Positions 1 through 5,906 of a DNA stretch of 8,805 nucleotides are shown piece after piece. Position 1 is the stretch's first letter. Each line of letters begins with the position of its first letter. The position numbers and the translations under genes were made by a program. Under the pieces are notes generated by a model. It made no database searches. It was not told the origin of the DNA and saw only the letters and a list, made by a program, of their open reading frames with translations. The DNA is from CAXSEF01 sp964236535 (GTDB taxonomy: Bacteria; Pseudomonadota; Alphaproteobacteria; Acetobacterales; Acetobacteraceae), in the NCBI GenBank assembly GCA_964236535.1, contig CAXSEF010000119.1:1-8805 (forward strand). Direction: 5' to 3'.

Positions 1-2
1 AC

Positions 3-1163
3 AGCCTCATGCTGCAGAAATCCGACGGATCCTACGTCCTCGCACTCTGGGACGAGCAGCCGATCTGGAGCGAGGCCAGCGGCACCGAGATCACCGTCGC
101 CAGACATACGGTCACGGTCTCGCTTGCCGGCACCGGCGAGCGCGTGATCACCGAATACGACCCGATGATCGGCACCACGGCAACCCAGTCCACCACGGGC
201 ACCAGCATTGCCGTCCCGGTCTCCGACCATCCGATCCTGCTCCTGGTCAGTGCTGCGGACCTGACCCCCAGCCAACCAGCCGGCGTCGTGTCCACATCTC
301 CGACCGATCCCGCAACTCCGGATATCGCGTCGGCCGCGACCCCGGCCGCAACTCCTCAATCGGCCGCGACCCCGGCCGCCGATACGTCGTCGGCAGGCAC
401 CTCGATTCCGATCGCCATCGCCGCCTCGCCCACCGACGCGGGCGCGGCCGGCGCGGCCGCGATCCGGACCGATGCCGCCCCAGTCTGGACCGTCCTCGCG
501 GCTGGACGTGCCGACAGCACGACCCTGTCGGACAGCGTCGACATGGTCACCGCCTACGGCAGCGACACCGTCGTCGCCGGCGGCGGCACCGCCATCATCT
601 ACGCCGCCGGCCCATCGATCTCGGTGCAGGGCGCAGCCGGCGCGCTGCTGTTCGTGGGCGGCAGCGGCAGCGCCAGCGTGTCGGGCGGCCAGGGCTCGTG
701 CACCCTCTACGGCGGTACCGGCGGCGGGGTGCTCTCCGCGGGTAGCGGCGGCGGCAGCGTGCTGGTGGCGGCAGCGGGCAACACCACGCTGCAGGGTGCC
801 GCGCAGGGCGACGTGCTGTTCGGCGCGTCCGGCCCCACCGGCGGCACCCTGCTGTCCGGCGGCGGCGGCGGCGAGATCCTGCTGGCTGGCGGTGGCGCCA
901 CCAGCCTCTCCGGCGGCAGCGGCACCACAACCCTGTTCGCGGGAACCGGCACCGACAGCTTCACCATGCCCGACACGCCGGGCACCGTGTCCCTCGTCGT
1001 CGGCTTCAAGCAGGACACCGACCACGTCACGCTGCCGGACGCCGCCGCGAACCTGGCGAGCGCGCAGCATGGCACGTGGGGAACCACCCTGACCCTGGGC
1101 AGCGGCGCCACGATGGTGGTGTTCGGAGCCCAGCTGACCGCCGCCGACCTCGAGCCCGCCTAG
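3..1163 (+). CDS. C-terminal part of a large secreted glycoside-hydrolase-like protein with a glycine-rich repeat domain (5' end outside window)
   Basis: The frame is open to the left edge, and the first ATG (position 9) falls inside a beta-sandwich domain, so the gene most likely begins outside the window. Residues below count from that ATG. Residues 1-83 (QKSDGSYVLALW, ITEYDPMIGT, VPVSDHPILLLVS) resemble the beta-sandwich that closes many glycoside hydrolases after the catalytic barrel. Residues 84-155 are an Ala/Pro/Thr/Ser-rich linker. Residues 185-315 are a glycine-rich array with repeated GG-x-G turns about 9-10 residues apart and short Leu/Val/Thr strands between them, a beta-roll-like pattern. 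Residues 316-384 look like a cap (DSFTMPD, VVGFKQDTDHVTLPD), as seen at the ends of RTX and type I-secreted proteins. The usual calcium-binding Asp of GGxGxDxxx is missing from almost every repeat. Expected location is outside the cell. The gene is convergent with the polysaccharide cluster. The glycosidase part is inferred, since no catalytic domain is visible. Confidence 0.8.
   Translation, partial: SLMLQKSDGSYVLALWDEQPIWSEASGTEITVARHTVTVSLAGTGERVITEYDPMIGTTATQSTTGTSIAVPVSDHPILLLVSAADLTPSQPAGVVSTSPTDPATPDIASAATPAATPQSAATPAADTSSAGTSIPIAIAASPTDAGAAGAAAIRTDAAPVWTVLAAGRADSTTLSDSVDMVTAYGSDTVVAGGGTAIIYAAGPSISVQGAAGALLFVGGSGSASVSGGQGSCTLYGGTGGGVLSAGSGGGSVLVAAAGNTTLQGAAQGDVLFGASGPTGGTLLSGGGGGEILLAGGGATSLSGGSGTTTLFAGTGTDSFTMPDTPGTVSLVVGFKQDTDHVTLPDAAANLASAQHGTWGTTLTLGSGATMVVFGAQLTAADLEPA
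330..379 (+). repeat. Direct repeat, 20 bp with a 30-bp period, in the linker
   Basis: Positions 330-349 and 360-379 are identical (TCGGCCGCGACC then CCGGCCGC). They encode SAATPAA twice in the Ala/Pro/Thr linker. This looks like slippage-type expansion of a flexible spacer, in frame, with no sign of a separate function. Confidence 0.85.
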
Positions 1164-1222
1164 GGCGTTCTACCCAAGCATTTACCAACAGGCCTTAAGC
1201 CTGACCGACCAGGCAAGCAAGG

Positions 1223-1272
1223 CCAGAGGCTCTGCCTCTGGACTCCGCCAAAGGCTGAGCCTTTGGAATCCA
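1223..1272. repeat. Tandem 25-bp hairpin units with a compensatory base-pair change
   Basis: Unit 1 (1223-1247) and unit 2 (1248-1272) are directly adjacent and match at 19 of 25 positions. Each starts with a perfect 8-bp stem and a 3-base loop: CCAGAGGC-TCT-GCCTCTGG, then CCAAAGGC-TGA-GCCTTTGG. The stems differ at one pair only, G-C in unit 1 and A-T in unit 2, so both partners changed together. The likely role is a bidirectional transcription stop or an mRNA-end stabiliser between convergent genes, or a dispersed palindromic repeat. That role is inference; the structure is read directly. Confidence 0.8.
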
Positions 1273-1331
1273 TTTGCTTAAGGAATGGGTTTCCAAGGGC
1301 CTCAGGCGGGTCTGGGCGTAGCCGCGCAAGG

Positions 1332-1358
1332 TTCCGGTGACCGCTTGGGTCACTGGAA
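1332..1358. terminator. Candidate factor-assisted terminator hairpin between convergent genes
   Basis: TTCCGGTGACC (1332-1342) and GGTCACTGGAA (1348-1358) pair over 11 bp with one G-T wobble and a 5-base GCTTG loop. It is the longest stem in the gap and lies about 90 bases past the stop of the minus-strand cluster. No T-tract flanks it on either strand, so intrinsic termination is doubtful. Rho-assisted termination or mRNA 3' protection are alternatives. Confidence 0.4.
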
Positions 1359-1450
1359 TGCAGGCGGAGGGAGAGCCCAGCCTTGCTTCGCCTACAGGTC
1401 ACTGCTTGAGGCCGCTGCCCCACGTCAGCAGACGGTTCACTCAGGCACTC

Positions 1451-1783
1451 TCAGTAGATGACGACCTGCTCGATCGTTGTTGTCCCGAGATTGAGGCGGT
1501 AGGCCGCGAGGGCGCGGGACGCGAGGCTGTGGTCGGCGAAGGATCGGCATGCGCGGCCGTCGAGCGGGAAGCTGCCGGCATGGGCGGCGTTGACGACGCG
1601 GGTGAAGCGGGAGGAGCGGGCGCGCAGCCGGCTGCGCGACAGGGTGGCGATGTCCTTGATGTCGCTGACGTAGGTGGTGACGCCATCGCTCAGGGTGCAC
1701 CAGACGGCGGCCGCCGCGGCGGTCCCGGGCGCCAGCAGCAGGACGATGGCGAGCCCTGCTGCCGCAGGGCAGGGGCGGGTCAC
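1451..1783 (-). CDS. Small exported protein of unknown function, last gene of the polysaccharide cluster
   Basis: A protein of 110 residues if it starts at the GTG at 1781-1783. That GTG overlaps the TGA of the upstream glycosyltransferase as GTGA, which implies translational coupling. The frame stays open far upstream, but upstream it is only the shadow of the glycosyltransferase. The first 26 residues form a plausible signal peptide: a basic start (TR), a hydrophobic core (GLAIVLLLAPG), then a run of Ala suitable for cleavage. The mature part begins VWCTLSDGVTTYVSDI and has exactly two cysteines, at residues 29 and 79, which could form one disulfide in the periplasm. It is rich in Arg and Ser in the middle (residues 50-63) and ends EQVVIY. 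I recognise no family. Its position suggests an accessory role in export, assembly or modification of the glycan, but nothing in its sequence proves this. Cleavage before residue 27 is an estimate. Confidence 0.7.
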   Translation of the reverse strand: MTRPCPAAAGLAIVLLLAPGTAAAAAVWCTLSDGVTTYVSDIKDIATLSRSRLRARSSRFTRVVNAAHAGSFPLDGRACRSFADHSLASRALAAYRLNLGTTTIEQVVIY

Positions 1784-2661
1784 AGCTCGAGGATCCGTTC
1801 CGGGCGGCTTCGTCCGCGCAGCAGGTCGAGCAGGGCGAGGGCGTTGCCGCGCAGGCGTCCGCGCCGGTCGACCCAGGGTTCCGGACGCAGGGAGCGGGCG
1901 GCGTTGACAAGCAGGTGGCGGCCGATGCTGCGCAGGGCGTGGCGCAGGGGATACGTTCCCTTCCGCCAGAGATAGACCGGATTGGCGACCTGCGAGTAGC
2001 CGAGCCGGCGGCCGGAGGTGCGGCCGGATTTCACGCCGAGGTGAACCCCGCAGGCCGCGCCGACCTCCATCAGCGTGCCGAGCCGGCTCAGCCGGCGGGA
2101 GAAATCGATGTCCTCGTACCAGGCATAGAGCGGCAGCCGCTCGTCGAACCGCAGAGCATGGCGGCGCGCCGGCTCCAGCCGGATCGCCATGTTGCAGCCA
2201 TAGCCGTTGAAGGTCGGGACGAGGTCGGCGCATGGCGGCGCGCCGACATGGTCCTGCAGGATACGGCGAGCCTGGGCGGGCGTGAGGCCGGGGCCGCGTA
2301 TGCCGTCGGCGAGGACGCAGCCGGTGGTCAGGACGATCGCCGGGTCGATGGCGAAGGCGGCGAGCGTGGCCTCGATGTAGCGCGGGGCGGGGAAGAAGTC
2401 GTCGTCCAGGAACAGCACGGCGTCGCAGCAGGCGGCGTGGTCGAGGATGGCGTTGCGCTGATGGGACGAGCCGGGAGGGCCGACGACGAACTCGACGCCA
2501 GGGCAAGGCCGGGCGGCGTCCACGTCGTCATCGTCGACGTGGCAGACGATGACGCGGTCTGGCGGCCGGGTCTGGCGCGACAGCTCGCGCAGGGTCTCGG
2601 CCAGGATTGCGGGGCGGCCGCGGGTGGGGATGCCGACGGCGATGCGCATCGAAACGGGCAT
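1780..2661 (-). CDS. Family 2 (GT-A fold) glycosyltransferase
   Basis: A protein of 293 residues with the layout of an inverting family 2 glycosyltransferase: GIPTRGRP at 10-17 (first strand of the nucleotide-sugar fold), a DDDD acidic cluster at 43-46, FLDDDFF at 85-90 holding the DxD-type metal and nucleotide site (D86-D88), NGYGCNMAIR at 152-161, and WYEDIDFSRR at 181-190 whose Glu-Asp pair (183-184) fits the catalytic base. No membrane segment is evident, so it should work at the cytoplasmic face, adding a sugar to a lipid-linked acceptor. The start at 2661 is supported by GAGGGG five bases upstream and by the one-base TGATG overlap with the flippase gene. An in-frame ATG four codons later has no such site. 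It is coupled to the flippase upstream and to the small exported protein downstream. The sugar and linkage cannot be read from the sequence. Confidence 0.9.
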   Translation of the reverse strand: MPVSMRIAVGIPTRGRPAILAETLRELSRQTRPPDRVIVCHVDDDDVDAARPCPGVEFVVGPPGSSHQRNAILDHAACCDAVLFLDDDFFPAPRYIEATLAAFAIDPAIVLTTGCVLADGIRGPGLTPAQARRILQDHVGAPPCADLVPTFNGYGCNMAIRLEPARRHALRFDERLPLYAWYEDIDFSRRLSRLGTLMEVGAACGVHLGVKSGRTSGRRLGYSQVANPVYLWRKGTYPLRHALRSIGRHLLVNAARSLRPEPWVDRRGRLRGNALALLDLLRGRSRPERILEL

Positions 2662-4187
2662 CAGCGCCCCTCGGCGCGCAGGCGGCGCATCAGGCGCGGC
2701 AGCCTCGGCCTGGCAACGAGGATGCCACGCTCGGCCGGGGTGAGGGCGATCCAGCCGACGAGGGCGACGAAGGCGGCAGTGGCGGCGGCGACTGCGGGGA
2801 GGCGCGCGAGGCTCTCGTCCCACAGCAGGGGCAGGGCGAGCAGGACCAGGCCGGCGGCGATGACCGGGCCGAGCGTGGGCATGGCGGTGCGCAGGGCCGG
2901 GTAGACGCGGACGGCGAGGGCGAGGCGAACGGCGAGGTCGGCGATGCAGCGCAGCGTCCAGGTCAGGGCGGCGCCCTCGATGCCGAAGCGGTGCAGCAGC
3001 AGGACAAGGACGGGGATGCTGATCGCCAGCTCCGCCAGCGACAGCTTCGCGTTGAGGTCGGGGCGGCCGATGCCGTCCACCAGCCCGCCGACGACGGCGT
3101 CGATCGAGGTGGCGAGGATGCCGAAGCCGAGCAGGCGCAGCACCGGGGCGGCGTGGGCTGCGAAGTCCGGCCCGACCCAGACGGCCATCAGGGTGTGGCT
3201 GAAGGCGATGGCGACGGCGCAGGCAGGAAACAGGATGGTGGCGATCGCGAGCAGGCTGTGGCGGAACAGGACGACGGTGTGGCCAGGATCGACCCTGAAC
3301 GACGCGGCCATGGCGGGATAGGCGCTGGTGCTGATGGCCACGGTGACGATGGAGAAGCGCGAGATCAGGTCGGAGGCGGTGGCGTAGTAGCCGGCGGCGG
3401 CGGCGGAGAGCACGGAGGCGATGACGAAGCGGTCCATGTAGGTGAGGACGGGCCAGGCGATGTTGGAGACGGTCATCCAGCCGCCGACGCGGAGCAGCGG
3501 GCGGAGCTCGCGCCAGTCGGGGCGGGCGCGGCGGAGGCTGGGCATGGCGTGGAGGCAGATGCGCCAGTAGGCGACAGTCATGGCGACGCGGCAGGCGACG
3601 AGGGTGAGCATGACGCCGACGAGGCTGTTCCAGAGGTGCAGGGCGAGCAGCGGGCCGAAGTAGTACATCACCATGATGGGGATGTTGACGAGGTTGGCGG
3701 AGCGGAACCTCTGGTAGGCGGCGATGACGCCCCACATCGCGGCGTTGACGATCACCAGCGGCGCCGACGCGCACAGCACGTAGACCGCGCCGAGGATCTC
3801 GCGCTGCAGGCCGGCGGGGATGCTCAGCCCGGCGTGCACCCAGGGGCCGGCCAGCAGCGTGAGCACGACGGCGCCGACCCCGCCGAGGGCAGCGAGCGCG
3901 AGGATGCCGGTGATGACCAGGGATGCGGCGTCGGCACCGGCGGCGGCGCGTTCGGCGATCGCGCGGGTGAGGGCGCGGCCGATGCCGAAGTCGAAGATGC
4001 CGAAGACGCCGACCAGGCTGAGGGCGATGGTGAAGATGCCCCAGCGACTCGGGCCGAGGACGCCGATGAGCAGGGGCGTGGTTGCGAACGCGACCAGGAT
4101 CGGTCCGGCCCGGCCGACGAGGTTCCAGACGGCGCTGTTGGCGACCGTCCTCGTCGTCGCGAGTGCGGCCATTGGGGTGCCGCTCAT
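2661..4187 (-). CDS. Wzx-type polysaccharide flippase (MOP/PST superfamily)
   Basis: A protein of 508 residues, mostly hydrophobic, with the 12-14 membrane spans expected of an O-antigen or exopolysaccharide unit translocase. The N-terminal signature is clear: a first span near residues 20-44, then LGPSRWGIFTIALSLVG and DFGIGRALTR (66-75), matching the early flippase pattern of a Gly-Ile/Leu span followed by D-x-G-x-G. A basic tail (MRRLRAEGR) lies in the cytoplasm by the positive-inside rule. It would move undecaprenyl-linked sugar units made by the neighbouring glycosyltransferases to the periplasmic face. The start ATG at 4185-4187 has GGAG five bases upstream. Its stop shares one base with the next glycosyltransferase. 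No wzy-like polymerase is visible in the window, so the repeat unit may be polymerised elsewhere or not at all. A MATE-like transporter of another lipid-linked substrate is the main alternative. Confidence 0.88.
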   Translation of the reverse strand: MSGTPMAALATTRTVANSAVWNLVGRAGPILVAFATTPLLIGVLGPSRWGIFTIALSLVGVFGIFDFGIGRALTRAIAERAAAGADAASLVITGILALAALGGVGAVVLTLLAGPWVHAGLSIPAGLQREILGAVYVLCASAPLVIVNAAMWGVIAAYQRFRSANLVNIPIMVMYYFGPLLALHLWNSLVGVMLTLVACRVAMTVAYWRICLHAMPSLRRARPDWRELRPLLRVGGWMTVSNIAWPVLTYMDRFVIASVLSAAAAGYYATASDLISRFSIVTVAISTSAYPAMAASFRVDPGHTVVLFRHSLLAIATILFPACAVAIAFSHTLMAVWVGPDFAAHAAPVLRLLGFGILATSIDAVVGGLVDGIGRPDLNAKLSLAELAISIPVLVLLLHRFGIEGAALTWTLRCIADLAVRLALAVRVYPALRTAMPTLGPVIAAGLVLLALPLLWDESLARLPAVAAATAAFVALVGWIALTPAERGILVARPRLPRLMRRLRAEGR

Positions 4188-4572
4188 CGTCGCTCCATCC
4201 TTGTCACGGTCGTTTCAAGGACGCCGGTGCCGGTGTCAATGCCCATGGCGGCGGTGCTTGCGCAGGAACGCCGACCGGTCGCGTGCCCACAGCCGTCACT
4301 CCCGACCATTGATGATGCCCTGCGCGCGACGCTATGCGGAGCCGCTTGATGCGTGCTTCCGTTCTGCTGTTTCGCCTGGCCGATGATGTTCGATTTCTCA
4401 TGCGCGCCGGCTACAGCAAAGTCGTCGATTGCTTCCCGAGGTCGAGGCCTTGAGCCGCTGTGCGCGGCGATGCAGAGACCATCTTGTGTCGGGCGATTGA
4501 ACTTCCTGGAAGCGGCAAGGTCAATGCGCGGGAAATACACGGGTGGCAGGCGGGCGTTGGCGGGCCGCGAAG
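4188..4572. other. 385-bp gap inside the minus-strand cluster; no convincing gene
   Basis: The gap separates the glycosyltransferase at 4573-5559 from the flippase. One minus-strand frame runs through it (153 codons, 4184-4645) and ends ATGA-overlapped with the flippase start. However, it also runs 73 bases into the glycosyltransferase, has no ribosome-binding site I can see, and its product (rich in Arg, Ser, Ala and Thr, no motif) looks like chance translation. The gap is less GC-rich than its flanks. A weak promoter-like pair is listed separately. It may be the remnant of a lost gene or an internal promoter region. Confidence 0.5.
4496..4524 (-). promoter_or_regulatory. Weak promoter candidate ahead of the flippase group
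   Basis: On the minus strand TTGACC (4519-4524) and TTCAAT (4496-4501) are separated by 17 bases, matching 5/6 and 4/6 of the sigma-70 hexamers. It lies about 310 bases before the flippase start. In GC-rich alphaproteobacteria such matches carry little weight, so this is only a pointer. Confidence 0.2.
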
Positions 4573-5559
4573 TCACCTGCGGAACTTCAGTGCGACGAGT
4601 TTGCGCGACAGCGGCAACGGTGCCGTCAGTGTCAGCACCAGCCATGCTGCCAGGATCGAGCGGCGGCGCACCGACATCGCCGAGAAGCCTGCGAGGGCGC
4701 GCAGGGTGTCACCCAGGGCCCGCCCGCGGCCATCACCGGCCAGGGGGTGCAGCGTGGGCGTGAGCCGCAGGGATGCCGCACGATGCTGCAGAAGGTGCAG
4801 GCTCCTGAAGATGGTCTCGTCGGGCAGTACCAGCCCGAGCCCCTGCCCCAGCTCCTGCTGGTATCTGAAGCGCCGGATCGCCCGGTCGACCTCGCGGCTG
4901 AACGTGCGGTCGTCCTGCTGCACGTTGCTGTCGTTGCGGGAATGAATGCGGTAGCGGACGAGGGGCTTGGCAATCGTGACGACATCGCCGAACAGCGGAG
5001 CGGCGGCGATGCAGGCGGAATCGCCAGCAGCACCACAGGCATCTCCGATCGGAAAGATGCGGTCGAGGAAAGTACGGCTGTATGCGTTGCCGGAGCCTGG
5101 CGGGCTGGGGTAGGCCGTCGTGGTGCGCGACCAGTGGCGGATCAGGTCCGGGGTCGGCAACGGATCGTAGACCGGCGAGACCGATCCGGTCAGGTGGCCG
5201 GCTCCGTCCATCCTCGCGACCTGAAACTGGATCTTGCTGATCCCGGGCCGCCAGACCTTGGCGATCTCCGTGGCGATCGACGGCTCCAGCATGTCGTCGG
5301 CATCGAGGAACATGACCACGTCGCCGGTGCTGCGGGCGTATCCGGTGTTGCAGGCAACACGTTGGGTGCCGTTCGGCTGAAAGATCGCGGTTACCCGGTC
5401 ACCGAAGCCGCGTATGACGTCCCTTGAGTTGTCCGTCGAACCGTCGTCGACGACGACGATCTCGAGCGCTTCCCACTGCACCGATAGAGCGCTGGCAATA
5501 GAATTTCCAACAAATTCTTCGTAGTTGTAGTTCGTTATTACTATACTTAAGCGGAACAT
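4573..5559 (-). CDS. Family 2 (GT-A fold) glycosyltransferase with AT-rich 5' end
   Basis: A protein of 328 residues. SIVITNYNYEEFV (5-17) is the classic first strand of family 2 enzymes, VVVDDGSTDNS (35-45) binds the nucleotide, FLDADDMLEP (84-93) holds the DxD metal site (D86, D88), GDSACIAAAPLFGDV (179-193) stands where the acceptor-side catalytic region lies, and YRIHSRNDS (203-211) is typical of the end of the catalytic domain. Residues 297-322 form a hydrophobic, basic-flanked segment that may lie on or in the membrane. The start is fixed because the fold begins at residue 4, yet no clear Shine-Dalgarno sequence precedes it. The first 20-25 codons include TTA, AGT, ATA, GTA and ATT, unlike the GC-rich codons of the rest. 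The sugar added is unknown. It is the first gene of the minus-strand group after the mobile-element scar. Confidence 0.9.
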   Translation of the reverse strand: MFRLSIVITNYNYEEFVGNSIASALSVQWEALEIVVVDDGSTDNSRDVIRGFGDRVTAIFQPNGTQRVACNTGYARSTGDVVMFLDADDMLEPSIATEIAKVWRPGISKIQFQVARMDGAGHLTGSVSPVYDPLPTPDLIRHWSRTTTAYPSPPGSGNAYSRTFLDRIFPIGDACGAAGDSACIAAAPLFGDVVTIAKPLVRYRIHSRNDSNVQQDDRTFSREVDRAIRRFRYQQELGQGLGLVLPDETIFRSLHLLQHRAASLRLTPTLHPLAGDGRGRALGDTLRALAGFSAMSVRRRSILAAWLVLTLTAPLPLSRKLVALKFRR

Positions 5560-5580
5560 TACAAGTTCGATCCCGACCGA

Positions 5581-5589
5581 ATTATCTCA
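5581..5589 (-). promoter_or_regulatory. Candidate extended -10 promoter for the glycosyltransferase at 4573-5559
   Basis: On the minus strand TGAGATAAT matches the extended -10 form (TG-n-TATAAT) with one change in the hexamer. It lies 22 bases ahead of the start codon, which would give a very short leader in keeping with the lack of a Shine-Dalgarno sequence. No good -35 hexamer is seen at 16-18 bases. The AT-rich setting raises the chance of a random match. Confidence 0.3.
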
Positions 5590-5618
5590 TGGCTTCAAGA
5601 ATTCATTCTGCTCTAGAC

Positions 5619-5636
5619 GAAAGCAAAAAAGCTTTC
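5619..5636. repeat. Small inverted repeat with a 6-base A/T loop
   Basis: GAAAGC (5619-5624) and GCTTTC (5631-5636) are perfect inverted copies around six A (T on the minus strand). It sits in the AT-rich island upstream of the glycosyltransferase. It could be a protein-binding site or a weak attenuator; nothing decides this. Confidence 0.4.
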
Positions 5637-5733
5637 AATGCCTGGGCGGACGGCTGCCTCGTGGTCTTCTCCCTGCAAACTCCGGGGCCAACGAGAATTC
5701 GTCGGACACTCTGAGCCCTGCGGAGAGAGTGCC

Positions 5734-5864
5734 ATGAAGCGGAAGCGGTATCCGGAAGAGGAGATCGCCCTTGCCCTGCGCCAGGCGAAGGATAGCACGA
5801 CCGTGGAGGAGATCTGCCGCAAGCCGGACGTCTCGGAGGCGAGGCTCACCTGGTGGAAGCAGTC
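5734..5864 (+). pseudogene. N-terminal fragment of an IS3-family (IS407-like) OrfA, cut by the next IS
   Basis: The ATG at 5734 follows GGAGAGAG at good spacing and begins MKRKRYPEEEIALALRQAK, then TVEEICRKPDVSEARLTWWK. This matches the start of the small DNA-binding OrfA of IS407-group elements, including the helix-turn-helix (about residues 18-43). After about 43 codons the match stops at 5864, where the inverted repeat of the second IS begins. Two thirds of OrfA and all of OrfB are missing and do not reappear beyond that element, so sequence was deleted. The leading segment of the old element probably extends left of 5734 (GAATTCGTCGGACAC at 5694-5708 resembles such leaders), but its true end is not clear. 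It is not functional. Confidence 0.75.
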
Positions 5865-5888
5865 TGAGTTTGCCGTGATTTCATGGAC
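5865..5888 (+). repeat. Left inverted repeat of the IS3-family element
   Basis: The segment begins TGAGTTTGCC and ends TTTCATGGAC. It aligns to the reverse complement of 7115-7138 with 17 of 24 identities, including TTGCC and TTTC-x-TGGAC. It begins with the family's usual terminal TG. Confidence 0.65.
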
Positions 5889-5906
5889 GTTTTGTGGACT
5901 CGGGAG

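Larger units (their letters stand above)
1164..1450. other. Convergent intergenic region packed with hairpins; no gene
   Basis: No credible reading frame with a ribosome-binding site is present. The region separates the repeat-protein gene (+) from the minus-strand cluster, so transcription converges here. It contains a short stem at 1189-1203 (CAGGC/GCCTG), a pair of tandem hairpins at 1223-1272, long-range arms CCTTAAGC (1193-1200) and GCTTAAGG (1276-1283) that could close around that pair, and an 11-bp stem at 1332-1358. No T-run follows the stems on either strand, so they are not textbook intrinsic terminators. Confidence 0.75.

Noticed and set aside
330..379. Minisatellite as a phase-variation switch
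   Set aside because: Only two copies, and the 30-bp unit is a multiple of three, so gain or loss would not change the frame.
1223..1272. CRISPR-like repeat pair
   Set aside because: The two units are adjacent without spacers, and there are only two of them with no cas genes. They are tandem hairpins.
1784..2506. N-terminal extension of the small exported protein to 351 residues
   Set aside because: The added part is Arg/Pro-rich shadow translation of the glycosyltransferase. The signal peptide and the GTGA overlap fix the start at 1783.
2662..3774. N-terminal extension of the glycosyltransferase to 664 residues
   Set aside because: The added part is His/Arg-rich shadow of the flippase gene. 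A good ribosome-binding site and the fold start support 2661.
2607..4349. Plus-strand open frame of 580 codons opposite the flippase
   Set aside because: Its product is a low-complexity Asp/Gly/Glu/Ala string, the usual antisense image of a GC-rich membrane protein gene. The minus strand gives a coherent flippase.
4184..4645. Minus-strand frame of 153 codons whose stop overlaps the flippase start as ATGA
   Set aside because: The overlap looks operon-like, but the frame runs into the glycosyltransferase gene, lacks a visible ribosome-binding site and has no recognisable features.
4543..5427. Plus-strand open frame of 294 codons opposite the glycosyltransferase
   Set aside because: No motif or ribosome-binding site, and the opposite strand carries every family 2 glycosyltransferase motif.
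5613..5849. Minus-strand frame of 78 codons over the OrfA fragment
   Set aside because: The plus strand encodes a recognisable OrfA start here. The minus product has no motif.
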